Part shown: positions 30,530 to 44,100 of the stretch, piece by piece
Position numbering within the stretch: position 1 is the stretch's first letter
Layout: every line of letters starts with the position of its first letter
From: Bathynomus jamesi
Lineage: Eukaryota > Arthropoda > Malacostraca > Isopoda > Cirolanidae
DNA length: 64,000 nucleotides
NCBI GenBank assembly: GCA_023014485.1
Contig: JAJOZX010003216.1
Location: 474,401 to 538,400 of the forward strand
Direction: 5' to 3'
The notes under the pieces: generated by a model
The model's input: the letters and a program-made list of their open reading frames with translations, nothing else
What the model was told of the DNA's origin: nothing
The model's database searches: none
Made by a program: the position numbers and the translations under genes

Positions 30530-30953
30530 TATATATTATTATTATTATTAATCGATGCGTTCATAGTTTAAGTATAAGTATGAAAAGTTAAACGTCTTTT
30601 TACATAGAGCACCATTCCGTCCATACGCCTATTTCAGGGTACGAGCAGAGTACCATGAGCTGGCTACCAGTTCAGGATACTCTGCTTGGCACTGCTGCCA
30701 AGCAAATCGGGGGTCAAAGTACTCACAAGGCTTTCGTACGTGGTTCATCACCATAGAGCAACAGTGCTCTGAGTCGAGTCAAAAGAACATCCACATCTGT
30801 ATTCAATTTTTTGCAGTGTTCGTTCGTTTGTATTGCAGAAACTCCCAATTATCATTAGTCCTGGTGCATGATTCTTCAGGAGCAAGTTACACCACAAATT
30901 TGTGTTTCCTCCCTTTATCAATCACAGTTATATATATTTATATATATATATAC
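30530..30953. other. No recognisable gene
   Basis: A short (ATT)n at 30535-30550, then about 340 bp of unique-looking sequence with no conserved ORF or RNA signal, then (TA)n before the hAT MITE. Confidence 0.4.
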
Positions 30954-31464
30954 TAGTGATGGGACGATTAATCGGAATCGGAATCGAGAATCGGAAGAAT
31001 CGAGCATTTTTCAGGAATCGGAATCGGAATCGAGAGAATTGTACCATGATTTCCGATTCTTAAAACGATTCTTTAACTTTTAATTGAACCAGTTTTACAA
31101 TGTAAACTTTAAAATTTAAATGAAAGAGGATAACAAATTTTATTTTTATTGTATTGTAGCTATACATTAAAACACGTATATCCATGATGTGTAATCAAGA
31201 AGATTAAAATGAATTGTTACAACTTACAGTTGATTTTTATTTTTAAACCAATCTATTATAATTTATAATTTATATTACCATACTCATAATGTAAATAGTT
31301 AATCTTACCAGAGTAAAATATGACAATTTCCAGAAAAACAAGTATAGAATTATATTTAAAAATATTGAGAATCGGAATCGGAATCGAGAATCGTATCGGA
31401 ATCGAGACTTTTTAGTGGTATCGGAATCGGAATCGTTAAAAATTTTGGTATCGTCCCATCACTA
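30954..31464. mobile_element. hAT MITE, 511 bp
   Basis: Termini TAGTGATGGGACG and CGTCCCATCACTA are exact inverted repeats. An 8-bp duplication ATATATAC lies at 30946-30953 and 31465-31472. Both subterminal regions carry runs of AATCGGAATCGG/AATCGAG units in the same direction. No transposase coding content; the AT-rich centre has no ORF of note. Confidence 0.9.
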
Positions 31465-31472
31465 ATATATAC

Positions 31473-31784
31473 ACACACACACACACGACTGGTCAAACCA
31501 GTTTTGAGATAGACGCATTTAAACTCTCTGACTATTGTGTACGAGGGGCACATAGTGCAAATACATGCATTGAAAATAACTACATTCTCAGCGTACGAGG
31601 GGGCTATTTGGATATACCAATTGCCTGTGGATGGAGTGAGGGTTTAACTATTAATTCATGGAACAATCGCAAAATCAATGTTGCGAGCTCGCCCCCTCGT
31701 ACTCGCGACGCATCATGTAATCATGTATACAATTTTTTTTAACTACTGTTACTACTTTTACCGTGTTACCCCAATCTCTACATC
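31473..31784. other. Noncoding stretch before candidate exon
   Basis: Short (CA)n, then an inverted repeat CTGGTCAAACCAG at about 31489-31501, and a CpG-containing stretch near 31685-31710. No ORF. It could be upstream sequence or an intron of the candidate exon that follows, but no clear acceptor is visible. Confidence 0.35.
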
Positions 31785-32037
31785 ATGATCAACGCATTGA
31801 TTAATAATGAAGTCGCATTGCAGGAGGACAATTCCGTGTATCAGCGGGCGTTGAACCAAATCAAGGGCGTGATACGCCCTCTTGTGGCCGGAGTGGACAT
31901 GGATGAGGATGAACCTGTGAAGGAAGAGGTGAAGACGAAGATAGAAGGCTCCAAAAATGGGTATCCTGGATAGTTTTGAAGAAACTCCAGTGGTGGACAC
32001 TGATGCTGTTACTGCTGAATATCAAGTAGAGATCATT
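31785..32037 (+). CDS. Candidate exon of an unrecognised acidic protein
   Basis: Opens MINALINNEVALQEDNSVYQ, then RALNQIKGVIRPLVAGVDMD and an acidic/Lys stretch to KTKIEGSK, then stops early (TAG). If one A is removed from the AAAAA run near 31957 the frame continues MGILDSFEETPVVDTDAVTA, EYQVEII, up to a good donor GTAAGA (32038). Biased, non-repetitive composition and the donor suggest a real exon; the ATG could be the start. Family unknown. Confidence 0.4.
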
Positions 32038-32578
32038 GTAAGAATAGGCTTCATTTGAATTCAGTTTGTGATGGAAAATTTATATAAACAAAAACCATTT
32101 TTTACTATGCAAATACCATTAAAAGCAAATAAAAATTATTTGGGTGAGGCGTTATGTATAAATTTTTTTATGTGTAATATAACGTTAAGAAAGACTACAC
32201 AAATATTGCGAAGGAACTTTTGTACAAATCGTGTGAAATTTCCACTGCGATACTTTGTTGTTGAAAATGTGCAAAAATGCGAAAGACGAAAAAACGAACT
32301 TCGCTCTTTGATTTTACGAGATTTATATTTTGAGCCATATATTTAATGCGCATTAGAGGTAAGTTCGCACTGTCAGATCAGTTCAATGTTAAATATTTAA
32401 AAACAAAAATGGTAATAAACGTTTATTAACACCTTAGTTTGTTTACCATCAAAAGTAAGGAAATATTTTACATTTTTCAACCTTTGTCAAACCAAGGTGA
32501 GATTTGAAAGGGTAGACCCGTTGACGAAGTTTAATTGATCGTAAAACATGGAGTTTAACGATGCATAAACAAATTAAA
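32038..32578. other. No recognisable gene
   Basis: AT-rich sequence between the candidate exon and the tandem array. An ORF at 32068-32346 (92 codons, KANKNYLGEALCINFF..) has no motif I recognise and AT-driven composition; probably chance. Confidence 0.35.
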
Positions 32579-33797
32579 AGAAGAAAGTAAAATTAATGAA
32601 AATCGATAATTACTTAATTCTTAAGAAGTAACGTAGTTTTTTTTCCCTAAAATAACTGGTAAAAAGAATGTGCAATAATTTTTCATACATTGATATTTTA
32701 CATATGAAGATGGTAAAATATCAGGGAGTGAAATAATGAGTTTGGGGAAATAACACTACTTGCAAGATGTAGAAAGAAATGGAGGCAAAAATTAATTAGT
32801 TTTATCGGGCGGATGTAATGGTCAGTTTGGTATTCATAATGGAAAATGAGTGTGGTGCGACCAATTTGGAAGATAAGGAGCCGTGACTTTTGAAAGAAAT
32901 ATGGACACAATCATTGAAAAATTATGAATCGGTTATTTTAAATAACGCCTCTGGGTTTGACGTCAGTATCTAAGGAGAGTTAGACAATAAATATATATCG
33001 TACGGAAAGAACTGTAGGAATGTAAAATGATGTTTTACGGCTAATACTGATAGAGACCCAATAGCAATGCGGATGGACCGACAAAAACCTTTTCTACTGG
33101 AGGCTTTCCCAAAATGGCAGAGTTTATTTGTCACTTTCGTAACTGAGTTGTTCGAACTTTATAACGAATTGTCTCGTAAAGTTCGAAAAAGTGTTCACAA
33201 ATTTGAGAAGAAATTATTATTATTTTGGTCAATCAACGAGAGACACTGTTTTATAACAGTCAAAAAGTTCAGGACAGAGAATGACTGAAGCCTTGCCACG
33301 AGGCCTACCAAAGTACTCGAGATATTTAATTTGTGAAATGTATAAAACCTTTGCGTTTTAAAGATTTACTTCGTTACTCTGCTTATTGCAATAATTTCGT
33401 ATATGAAGAGTAAATTAAAGGATACATTAAAACTTATACAGATTCCTCGTTATTATGTAGAAGTGCCTCTAAGTGAACTAGTTTGGTTTGTAGCTACAGT
33501 TATATTGATATATAGTATATACGCTCGACAAATAAAAGAATCCAGTTTTCAGTTCATTCTAATTATATTACCAGATTCTGAATTCCAAGTCTGACCGGTA
33601 GATCGGTCATGGTGCCTGATATCGGCAATTAAAAAAATTACACTACTTCCCCTATTTTTATTTGCCCGTTATTTTATAATGAATGTTTTTTTTATTATTG
33701 GCGTTTCTTTTTCAGAAAGGTAACACATTGGGTTTTTTTTATTCCTCGTATACCTATAAATTTCTAATTACTTCATTACTTCATAATTTTATATATA
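32579..33797. repeat. Array edge unit (divergent, partial)
   Basis: Matches the array from GAAGAAAGT onward with more substitutions, a single rather than doubled TTCTTAAG motif, and an internal deletion of about 360 bp (near 32935). From 33390 on it is nearly identical to inner units. Divergence increases toward the outside, as expected for an array end. Confidence 0.85.
33067..33288 (+). CDS. ORF open only in the array edge unit
   Basis: Reads RMDRQKPFLLEAFPKWQSLF, VTFVTELFELYNELSRKVRK, then SVHKFEKKLLLFWSINERH and a short tail (73 codons; open upstream to a TGA before CFTANTDRDPIAM). All inner units break it: type I has a TAA after AFP, type II a TGA after FPK, and both lack about 15 bp (CTGAGTTGTTCGAAC part). 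No family recognised. It may be a relic of an ancestral gene or chance. Confidence 0.3.
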   Translation: MRMDRQKPFLLEAFPKWQSLFVTFVTELFELYNELSRKVRKSVHKFEKKLLLFWSINERHCFITVKKFRTEND

Positions 33798-36700
33798 TTG
33801 TATATTAAATTTCTACGAAATTGGGAAAAAACGATACCACTACCAATAGACTATAAACCAAGTGAGTCGATAGAACACCTTTGTCCCGTAAAAGAAATCA
33901 GGCATTCATTACTCCAGATTCACAGTGGTTTCAGCAAGGTGCAGCAGCAGCACCACATTGCTTGTGAAACTCAACTTTTCTAGGTGTCATTTTTCCGACG
34001 ACTAATCTTCCCCTTGAGCCAGTAGAAGAAAGTGAAATTAATGAAAATCGATAATTTCTTAATTCTTAAGAAATAACGTTTCTTAATTCTTAAGAAATAA
34101 CGTAGGTTTTTTTTCCTTAAAATAACTGGTAAAAAGAAAGTGCAATAATTTTTCCTACATTGATATTCTACATATGAAGATGGTAAAATATCACGGAGTG
34201 AAATAATGAGTTTTGGGAAATTACACTACTTGAAAGATGTAAAAAGAAATGGAGGCAAATATTAATTAATTTTATCGGGCGGTTGTAATGGTCAGTTTGG
34301 TATTCATAAGGGAAAATGAGTGTGGTGCGACCAATTTGGAAGATAAGGAGCCTTGACTTTTGAAAGAAATATGGACACATTCATTGATAAATTATGAACA
34401 GATTATTTCTGAACAGTACATAAGTTAGAAATTTGGAAGGTGGACATCAGGGAAAATCAGAGAGGGATGGAACGCAGAAAGGGGAGGGAGGCATATGTAT
34501 GTGAGCCGACGACCATGTGGAGAAATATTGTGAGTGAAGGACGAATGTAGAAGTAGTAGTTCATGGGCTTGTGATGGACAAGAAGTAAAGGAGGTAAGGA
34601 GTACAGATGGGGCCAATCTTTAGACGAAGGAACAGAAACTTCGGAAAAGGTAATAAGAATTACTAGGATTATGAGAGAATGCGAGGACTTATGAGTGGTT
34701 TATGGTAAGTGGGTAAGGATGAACAGTTTGGAAAAAATGGTAGAAAATTTGAAATAACGACTCGGGGTTTGACGTCAGTATCTAAGGAGAGTTAGACAAT
34801 AAATATATATCGTAAGGAAAGAACTGTAGGAATGTAAAATGATGTTTTACGGCTAATACTGATAGAGACCCAATAGCAATGCGGATGGACCGACAAAAGG
34901 TTTTTCTGCTAGAGGCTTTCCCGAAATGACAGACTTTATTTGCCACTTTCATAAGAATTGTCTAGTAAAGTTCGAAAAATTATTCAAAAATTCGAGAAGA
35001 AATTATTATTATTATTTTGGTCAATCAACGACTCTCTCTCTTTTAAACAGTCAAAAAGTTCAGGAGAGAGAATGACTGAAGCCTTGCCACGAGGCCTACC
35101 CAAGTACTCGAGATATTTAATTTGTGAAATGTATAAAACCTTTGCGTTTTATAGATTTACTTCGTTACTCTGCTTATTGCAATAATTTCGTATATGAAGA
35201 GTAAATTAAAGGATACATTAAAACTTATACAGATTCCTCGTTATTATGTAGAAGTGCCTCTAAGTGAACTAGTTTGGTTTGTAGCTACAGTTATATTGAT
35301 ATATAGAATATACGCTCGACAAATAAAAGAATCCAGTTTTCAGTTCATTCTAATTATATTACCAGATTCTGAACTCCAAGTCTGAACGGTAGATCGGTCA
35401 TGGTGCCTGATATCGGCAATTACAAAAATTACACTACTTCCCCTATTTTTATTAGCCCGTTATTTTATAAGAATGTATGTTTTATTATTGGCGTTTCCTC
35501 TTCAGAAAGGTAACAAATTGGTTTTTTTATTCCTCGTATACCTATAAATTTCTAATTACTTCATAATTTTATACATATTGTATTGTAGCTGGTTCCTTCT
35601 TGGTGCTACTTGTATTTGCCGGGAAGAATGAAGGATACGAGAGGCAGGCTATCGCTTTGTTGGGTATCTCTTTTAGGGGCCTCTCGTGTCCTCTTCTCTT
35701 CCTGTCGTTTGGGAGGTTAGCATCTTGAAGGAAAAGCCGGTCGTTTTCAGAGTTTATTTAGTTCTTGGTTGGCTGGGGTTATTTTACAGAAGATTTTGTT
35801 ATTGTATATACAGCTGAATTAATTAAATATATATATAAATTTATGTACAATACTTATTTATAAAGATTATATATGATTCTTAAAATTACACAATGATAAA
35901 ATATACAATTTGGTAACGCGCAAAATTGGTTTGTTGGTAACTAATATAAAATAATATAAATGCGGAAAATTAACTGCGCGGCCCCACAGTATATTAAATT
36001 TCTACGAAATTGGGAAAAAACGATACCACTACCAATAGACTATAACCAAGTGAGTCCATGGAAGATGGTAAAATATCAGGGAGGGAAATAATGAGTTTGG
36101 GGAAATAACACTACTTGAAAGATGTAGAAAGAAATGGAAGCAAAAATTAATTAGTTTTATCGGGCGGTTGTAATGGTCAGTTTGGTATTCATAAGGGAAA
36201 ATGAGTGTGGTGCGACCAATTTGAAAGATAAGGAGCCTTGACTTTTGAAAGAAATATGGATACAATCATTGATAAATAATGAACAGATTATTTCTGAACA
36301 GTACATAAGTTTGAATTTATGAAGGTGGACATCAGGCAAAATCAGAGAGGAATGGAACGCAGGAAGGAGAGGGAGGCATATCTTTGTGAGCCGAAGATTA
36401 TGTGGAGAAATATTGTGAGTGAAGGACGAATGTAGAAGTAGTAGTTCATGGGCTTGTGATGGACAAGAAGTAAAGGAGGTAAGGAGTACAGATAGGGCCA
36501 AACTTTAGACAAAGGAAGAGAAACTTCGGAAAAGGTAATAAGAATTACTCGGATTATGAAAGAATGCGAGGACTTACGAGTGGTTTATGGTAAGTTGGTT
36601 AGGATTTACAGCTTGGAAAAGAATGGTAGAAAATTTGAAATAACGACTCGGGGTTTGACGTCAGTATCTAAGGAGAGTTAGACAATAAATATGTATCGTA

Positions 36701-37475
36701 CGGAAAGAACTGTAGGAATGTAAAATGATGTTTTACGGCTAATACTGATAGAGACCCAATAGCAATGCGGGTGGACCGACAAAAACGTTTCCTACTGGAG
36801 GCTTTCCCGTAATGGCAGACTTTATTTGCCACTTTCATAAGAATTGTCTCGTAAAGTTCGAAAAATTACTCACAAATTCGAGAAGAAATTATTATTATTA
36901 TTTTGGTCAATCAACGACTCTCTCTCTTTTATAACAGTCAAAAAGTTCAGGAGAGAGAATGACTGAAGCCTTGCCACGAGGCCTACCCAAGTACTCGAGA
37001 TATTTAATTTGTGAAATGTATAAAACCTTTGCGTTTTAAAGATTTACTTCGTTACTCTGCTTATTGCAATAATTTCGTATATGAAGAGTAAATTAAAGGA
37101 TACATTAAAACTTATACAGATTCCTCGTTATTATGTAGAAGTGCCTCTAAGTGAACTAGTTTGGTTTGTAGCTACAGTTATATTGATATATAGTATATAC
37201 GCTCGACAAATAAAAGAATCCAGTTTTTCAGTTCATTCTAATTATATTACCAGATTCTGAATTCCAAGTCTGACCGGTAGATCGGTCATGGTGCCTGATA
37301 TCGGCAATTAAAAAAATTACACTACTTCCCCTATTTTTATTTGCCCGTTATTTTATAATGAATGTTTTTTTATTATTGGCGTTTCTTTTTCAGAAAGGTA
37401 ACACATTGGGTTTTTTTTTATTCCTCGTATACCTATAAATTTCTAATTACTTCATTACTTCATAATTTTATATAT
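33798..37475. repeat. Array dimer 1 (3678 bp)
   Basis: Type I half, then a type II half from about 35.2 kb with the 408-bp block at 35582-35989. Type I start reads ..GGGAAAAAACG; type II carries CCTCG in the 63-codon ORF. Confidence 0.92.
35582..35989. repeat. 408-bp block specific to type II halves (first copy)
   Basis: Runs from TGTAGCTGGTTCC to GCGCGGCCCCACAG. In type I halves the flanks are joined (ATATTGTATATTAAAT), while here TAT stands on both sides of the block, as if inserted with a 3-bp duplication. Termini are not clear inverted repeats. Eight copies in the window, one per dimer. It contains the sequence GGGCCTCTCGTGTCC and an AT-rich second half. Confidence 0.7.
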
Positions 37476-40400
37476 TTGTATATTAATTTCTACGAAATTG
37501 CGAAGAAACGATACCACTACCAATAGACTATAAACCAAGTGAGTCGATAGAACACCTTTGTCCCGTAAAAGAAATCAGGCATTCATTACTCCAGATTCAC
37601 AGTGGTTTCAGCAAGGTGCAGCAGCAGCACCACATTACTTGTGAAACTCAACTTTTCTAGGTGTCATTTTTCCGACGACTAATCTTCCTCCTTGAGCCAG
37701 TAGAAGAAAGTGAAATTAATGAAAATCGATAATTTCTTAATTCTTAAGAAAACGTTTCTTAATTCTTAAGAAATAACGTAGGTTTTTTTTCCTTAAAATA
37801 ACTGGTAAAAAGAAAGTGCAATAATTTTTCCTACATTGATATTCTACATATGAAGATGGTAAAATATCACGGAGTGAAATAATGAGTTTTGGGAAATTAC
37901 ACTACTTGAAAGATGTAAAAAGAAATGGAGGCAAATATTAATTAATTTTATCGGGCGGTTGTAATGGTCAGTTTGGTATTCATAAGGGAAAATGAGTGTG
38001 GTGCGACCAATTTGGAAGATAAGGAGCCTTGACTTTTGAAAGAAATATGGACACATTCATTGATAAATTATGAACAGATTATTTCTGAACAGTACATAAG
38101 TTAGAAATTTGGAAGGTGGACATCAGGGAAAATCAAGAGGGATGGAACGCAGAAAGGGGAGGGAGGCATATGTATGTGAGCCGACGACCATGTGGAGAAA
38201 TATTGTGAGTGAAGGACGAATGTAGAAGTAGTAGTTCATGGGCTTGTGATGGACAAGAAGTAAAGGAGGTAAGGAGTACAGATGGGGCCAATCTTTAGAC
38301 GAAGGAACAGAAACTTCGGAAAAGGTAATAAGAATTACTAGGATTATGAGAGAATGCGAGGACTTATGAGTGGTTTATGGTAAGTGGGTAGGATGAACAG
38401 TTTGGAAAAATGGTAGAAAATTTGAAATAACGACTCGGGGTTTGACGTCAGTATCTAAGGAGAGTTAGACAATAATATATATCGTAAGGAAAGAACTGTA
38501 GGAATGTAAAATGATGTTTTACGGCTAATACTGATAGAGACCCAATAGCAATGCGGATGGACCGACAAAAGGTTTTTCTGTTAGAGGCTTTCCCGAAATG
38601 ACAGACTTTATTTGCCACTTTCATAAGAATTGTCTAGTAAAGTTCGAAAAATTATTCAAAAATTCGAGAAGAAATTATTATTATTATTTTGTCAATCAAC
38701 GACTCTCTCTCTTTTATAACAGTCAAAAAGTTCAGGAGAGAGAATGACTGAAGCCTTGCCACGAGGCCTACCCAAGTACTCGAGATATTTAATTTGTGAA
38801 ATGTATAAAACCTTTGCGTTTTATAGATTTACTTCGTTACTCTGCTTATTGCAATAATTTCGTATATGAAGAGTAAATTAAAGGATACATTAAAACTTAT
38901 ACAGATTCCTCGTTATTATGTAGAAGTGCCTCTAAGTGAACTAGTTTGGTTTGTAGCTACAGTTATATTGATATATAGAATATACGCTCGACAAATAAAA
39001 GAATCCAGTTTTCAGTTCATTCTAATTATATTACCAGATTCTGAACTCCAAGTCTGAACGGTAGATCGGTCATGGTGCCTGATATCGGCAATTACAAAAA
39101 TTACACTACTTCCCCTATTTTTATTAGCCCGTTATTTTATAAGAATGTATGTTTTATTATTGGCGTTTCCTCTTCAGAAAGGTAACAAATTGGTTTTTTT
39201 ATTCCTCGTATACCTATAAATTTCTAATTACTTCATAATTTTATACATATTGTATTGTAGCTGGTTCCTTCTTGGTGCTACTTGTATTTGCCGGGAAGAA
39301 TGAAGGATACGAGAGGCAGGCTATCGCTTTGTTGGGTATCTCTTTTAGGGGCCTCTCGTGTCCTCTTCTCTTCCTGTCGTTTGGGAGGTTAGCATCTTGA
39401 AGGAAAAGCCGTCGTTTTCAGAGTTTTATTTAGTTCTTGGTTGGCTGGGTTTTTTACAGAAGATTTGTTATTGTATATACAGCTGAATTAAATAAATATA
39501 TATATATAATTTATGTACAATACTTATTATAAAGATTATATATGATTCTTAAAATTACACAATGATAAAATATATACAATTTGGTAACGCGCAAAATTGG
39601 TTTGTTGGTAACTAATATAAAAATAATATAAATGCGGAAATTAACTGCGCGGCCCCACAGTATATTAAATTTCTACGAAATTGGGAAAAAACGATACCAC
39701 TACCAATAGACTATAACCAAGTGAGTCCATGGAAGATGGTAAATATCAGGGAGTGAAATAATGAGTTTGGGAAATAACACTACTTGAAAGATGTAGAAAG
39801 AAATGGAAGCAAAATAATTAGTTTTATCGGGCGGTTGTAATGGTCAGTTTGGTATTCATAAGGGAAAATGAGTGTGGTGCGACCATTTGAAAGATAAGGA
39901 GCCTTGACTTTTGAAAGAAATATGGATACAATCATTGATAAATAATGAACAGATTATTTCTGAACAGTACATAATTTGAATTTATGAAGGTGGACATCAG
40001 GCAAAATCAGAGAGGAATGGAACGCAGAAGGAGAGGGAGGCATATCTTTGTGAGCCGAAGATTATGTGGAGAAATATTGTGAGTGAAGACGAATGTAGAA
40101 GTAGTAGTTCATGGGCTTGTGATGGACAAGAGTAAAGGAGGTAAGGAGTACAGATAGGGCCAAACTTTAGACAAAGGAAGAGAAACTTCGGAAAAGGTAA
40201 TAAGAATTACTCGGATTATGAAAGAATGCGAGGACTTACGAGTGGTTTATGGTAAGTTGGTTAGGATTTACAGCTTGGAAAAGAATGGTAGAAAATTTGA
40301 AATAACGACTCGGGGTTTGACGTCAGTATCTAAGGAGAGTTAGACAATAAATATGTATCGTACGGAAAGAACTGTAGGAATGTAAAATGATGTTTTACGG

Positions 40401-41131
40401 CTAATACTGATAGAGACCCATAGCAATGCTGGTGGACCGACAAAACGTTTCCTACTGGAGGCTTTCCGTCATGCAGACTTTATTTGCCACTTTCATAAGA
40501 ATTGGTCTCGTAAAGTTCGAAAATTACTCACAAATTCGAGAAGAAATTATTATTATTATTTTTGGTCAATCAACGACTCTCTCTCTTTTATAACAGTCAA
40601 AAAGTTCAGGAGAGAGAATGACTGAAGCCTTGCCACGAGGCCTACCCAGTACTCGAGATATTTAATTTGTGAAATGTAATAAAACCTTTGCGTTTTAAAG
40701 ATTTACTTCGTTTACTCTGCTTATTGCAATAATTTCGTATATGAAGAGTAATTAAAGGATACATTAAAACTTATACAGATTCCTCGTTATTATGTAGAAG
40801 TGCCTCTAAGTGAACTAGTTTGGTTTGTAGCTACGTTATATTGATATATATATAGTATATACGCTCGACAAATAAAAGAATCCAGTTTTTCAGTTCATTC
40901 TAATTATATTACCAGATTCTGAATTCCAAGTCTGACCGTAGATCGGTCATGGTGCCTGATATCGGCATTAAAAAATTACACTACTTCCCCTATTTATTTG
41001 CCCGTTATTTTATAATGAATGTTTTTTTATTATTGGCGTTTCTTTTTCAGAAGGTAACACATTGGGTTTTTTTTATTCCTCGTATACCTATAAATTTCTA
41101 ATTACTTCATTACTTCATAATTTTATATATA
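37476..41131. repeat. Array dimer 2 (3656 bp)
   Basis: Same organisation, 408-bp block at about 39254-39660. From about 39.4 to 41.1 kb many single-base deletions relative to the consensus break the short ORFs. Confidence 0.92.
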
Positions 41132-44100
41132 TTGTATATTAAATTTCTACGAAATTGCGAAGAAACGATACCACTACCAATAGACTATAAACCAAGTGAG
41201 TCGATAGAACACCTTTGTCCCGTAAAAGAAATCAGGCATTCATTACTCCAGATTCACAGTGGTTTAGGCAAGGTGCAGCAGCAGCACCCACATTACTTGT
41301 GAAACTCAACTTTTCTAGGTGTCATTTTTCCGACGACTAATCTTCCTCCTTGAGCCAGTAGAAGAAAGTGAAATTAATGAAATCGATAATTTCTTAATTC
41401 TTAAGAAATAACGTTTCTTAATTCTTAAGAAATAACGTAGGTTTTTTTTCCTTAAATAACTGGTAAAAGAAAGTGCAATAATTTTTCCTACATTGATATT
41501 CTACATATGAAGATGGTAAAATATCACGGAGTGAAATAATGATTTTGGGAAATTACACTACTTGAAAGATGTAAAAAGAAATGGAGGCAAATATTAATTA
41601 ATTTTATCGGGCGGTTGTAATGGTCAGTTTGGTATTCATAAGGGAAAATGAGTGTGGTGCGACCATTTGGAAGATAAGGAGCCTTGACTTTTGAAAGAAA
41701 TATGGACACATTCATTGATAAATTATGAACAGATTATTTCTGAACAGTACATAAGTTAGAAATTTGGAAGGTGGACATCAGGGAAAATCAGAGAGGGATG
41801 GAACGCAGAAAGGGGAGGGAGGCATATGTATGTGAGCCGACGACCATGTGGAGAAATATTGTGAGTGAAGGACGAATGTAGAAGTAGTAGTTCATGGGCT
41901 TGTGATGGACAAGAAGTAAAGGAGGTAAGGAGTACAGATGGGGCCAATCTTTAGACGAAGGAACAGAAACTTCGGAAAAGGTAATAAGATTACTAGGATT
42001 ATGAGAGAATGCGAGGACTTATGATGGTTTATGGTAAGTGGTAAGGATGAACAGTTTGGAAAAAATGGTAGAAAATTTGAAATAACGACTCGGGGTTTGA
42101 CGTCAGTATCTAGGAGAGTTAGACAATAAATATATATCGTAAGGAAAGAACTGTAGGAATGTAAAATGAGTTTACGGCTAATACTGATAGAGACCCAATA
42201 GCAATGCGGATGGACCGAAAAAGGTTTTTCTGTTAGAGGCTTTCCCGAAATGACAGACTTTATTTGCCACTTTCATAAGAATTGTCTAGTAAAGTTCGAA
42301 AAATTATTCAAAAATTCGAGAAGAAATTATTATTATTATTTTGGTCAATCAACGACTCTCTCTCTTTTATAACAGTCAAAAAGTTCAGGAGAGAGAATGA
42401 CTGAAGCCTTGCCACGAGGCCTACCCAAGTACTCGAGATATTTAATTTGTGAAATGTATAAAACCTTTGCGTTTTATAGATTTACTTCGTTACTCTGCTT
42501 ATTGCAATAATTTCGTATATGAAGAGTAAATTAAAGGATACATTAAAACTTATACAGATTCCTTGTTATTATGTAGAAGTGCCTCTAAGTGAACTAGTTG
42601 GTTTGTAGCTACAGTTATATTGATATATAGAATATACGCTCGACAAATAAAAGAATCCAGTTTTCAGTTCATTCTAATTATATTACCAGATTCTGAACTC
42701 CAAGTCTGAACGGTAGATCGGTCATGGGCCTGATATCGGCAATTACAAAATTACACTACTTCCCCTATTTTTATTAGCCCGTTATTTTATAAGAATGTAT
42801 GTTTTATTATTGGCGTTTCCTCTTCAGAAAGGTAACAAATTGGTTTTTTTATTCCTCGTATACCTATAAATTTCTAATTACTTCATAATTTTATACTATT
42901 GTATTGTAGCTGTTCCTTCTTGGTGCTACTTGTATTTGCCGGGAAGAATGAAGGATACGAGAGGCAGGCTATCGCTTTGTTGGGTATCTCTTTTAGGGGC
43001 CTCTCGTGTCCTCTTCTCTTCCTGTCGTTTGGAGGTTAGCATCTTGAAGGAAAAGCCGGTCGTTTTCAGAGTTATTTAGTTCTTGGTTGGCTGGGTTATT
43101 TTACAGAAGATTTTGTTATTGTATATACAGCTGAATTAATTAAATATATTATATAAATTTATGTACAATACTTATTTATAAAGATTATATATGATTCTTA
43201 AAATTACACAATGATAAAATATATACAATTTGGTAACGCGCAAAAATTGGTTTGTGGTAACTAATATAAAAAATATATAAATGCGGAAATTAACTGCGCG
43301 GCCCCACAGTATATTAATTTCTACGAAATTGGGAAAAAACGATACCACTACCAATAGACTATAACCAAGTGAGTCCATGGAAGATGGTAAAATATCAGGG
43401 AGTGAAATAATGAGTTTGGGGAAATAACACTACTTGAAAGATGTAGAAAGAAATGGAAGCAAAAATTAATTAGTTTTATCGGGCGGTTGTAATGGTCAGT
43501 TTGGTATTCATAAGGGAAATGAGTGTGGTGCGACCAATTTGAAAGATAAGGAGCCTTGACTTTTGAAAGAAATATGGATACAATCATTGATAAATAATGA
43601 ACAGATTATTTCTGAACAGTACATAATTTGAATTTATGAAGGTGGACATCAGGCAAAATCAGAGAGGAATGGAACGCAGGAAGGAGAGGGAGGCATATCT
43701 TTGTGAGCCGAAGATTATGTGGAGAAATATTGTGAGATGAAGGACGAATGTAGAAGTAGTAGTTCATGGGCTTGTGATGGACAAGAAGTAAAGGATGTAA
43801 GGAGTACAGATAGGGGCCAAACTTTAGACAAAGGAAGAGAAACTTCGGAAAAGGTAATAGAATTACTGGATTATGAAAGAATGCGAGGACTTACGAGTGG
43901 TTTATGGTAAGTTGGTTAGGATTTACAGCTTGGAAAAGAATGGTAGAAAATTTGAAATAACGACTCGGGTTTGACGTCAGTATCTAAGGAGAGTTAGACA
44001 ATAAATATGTATCGTACGGAAAGAACTGTAGGAATGTAAAATGATGTTTTACGGCTAATACTGATAGAGACCCAATAGCAATGCGGGTGGACCGACAAAA

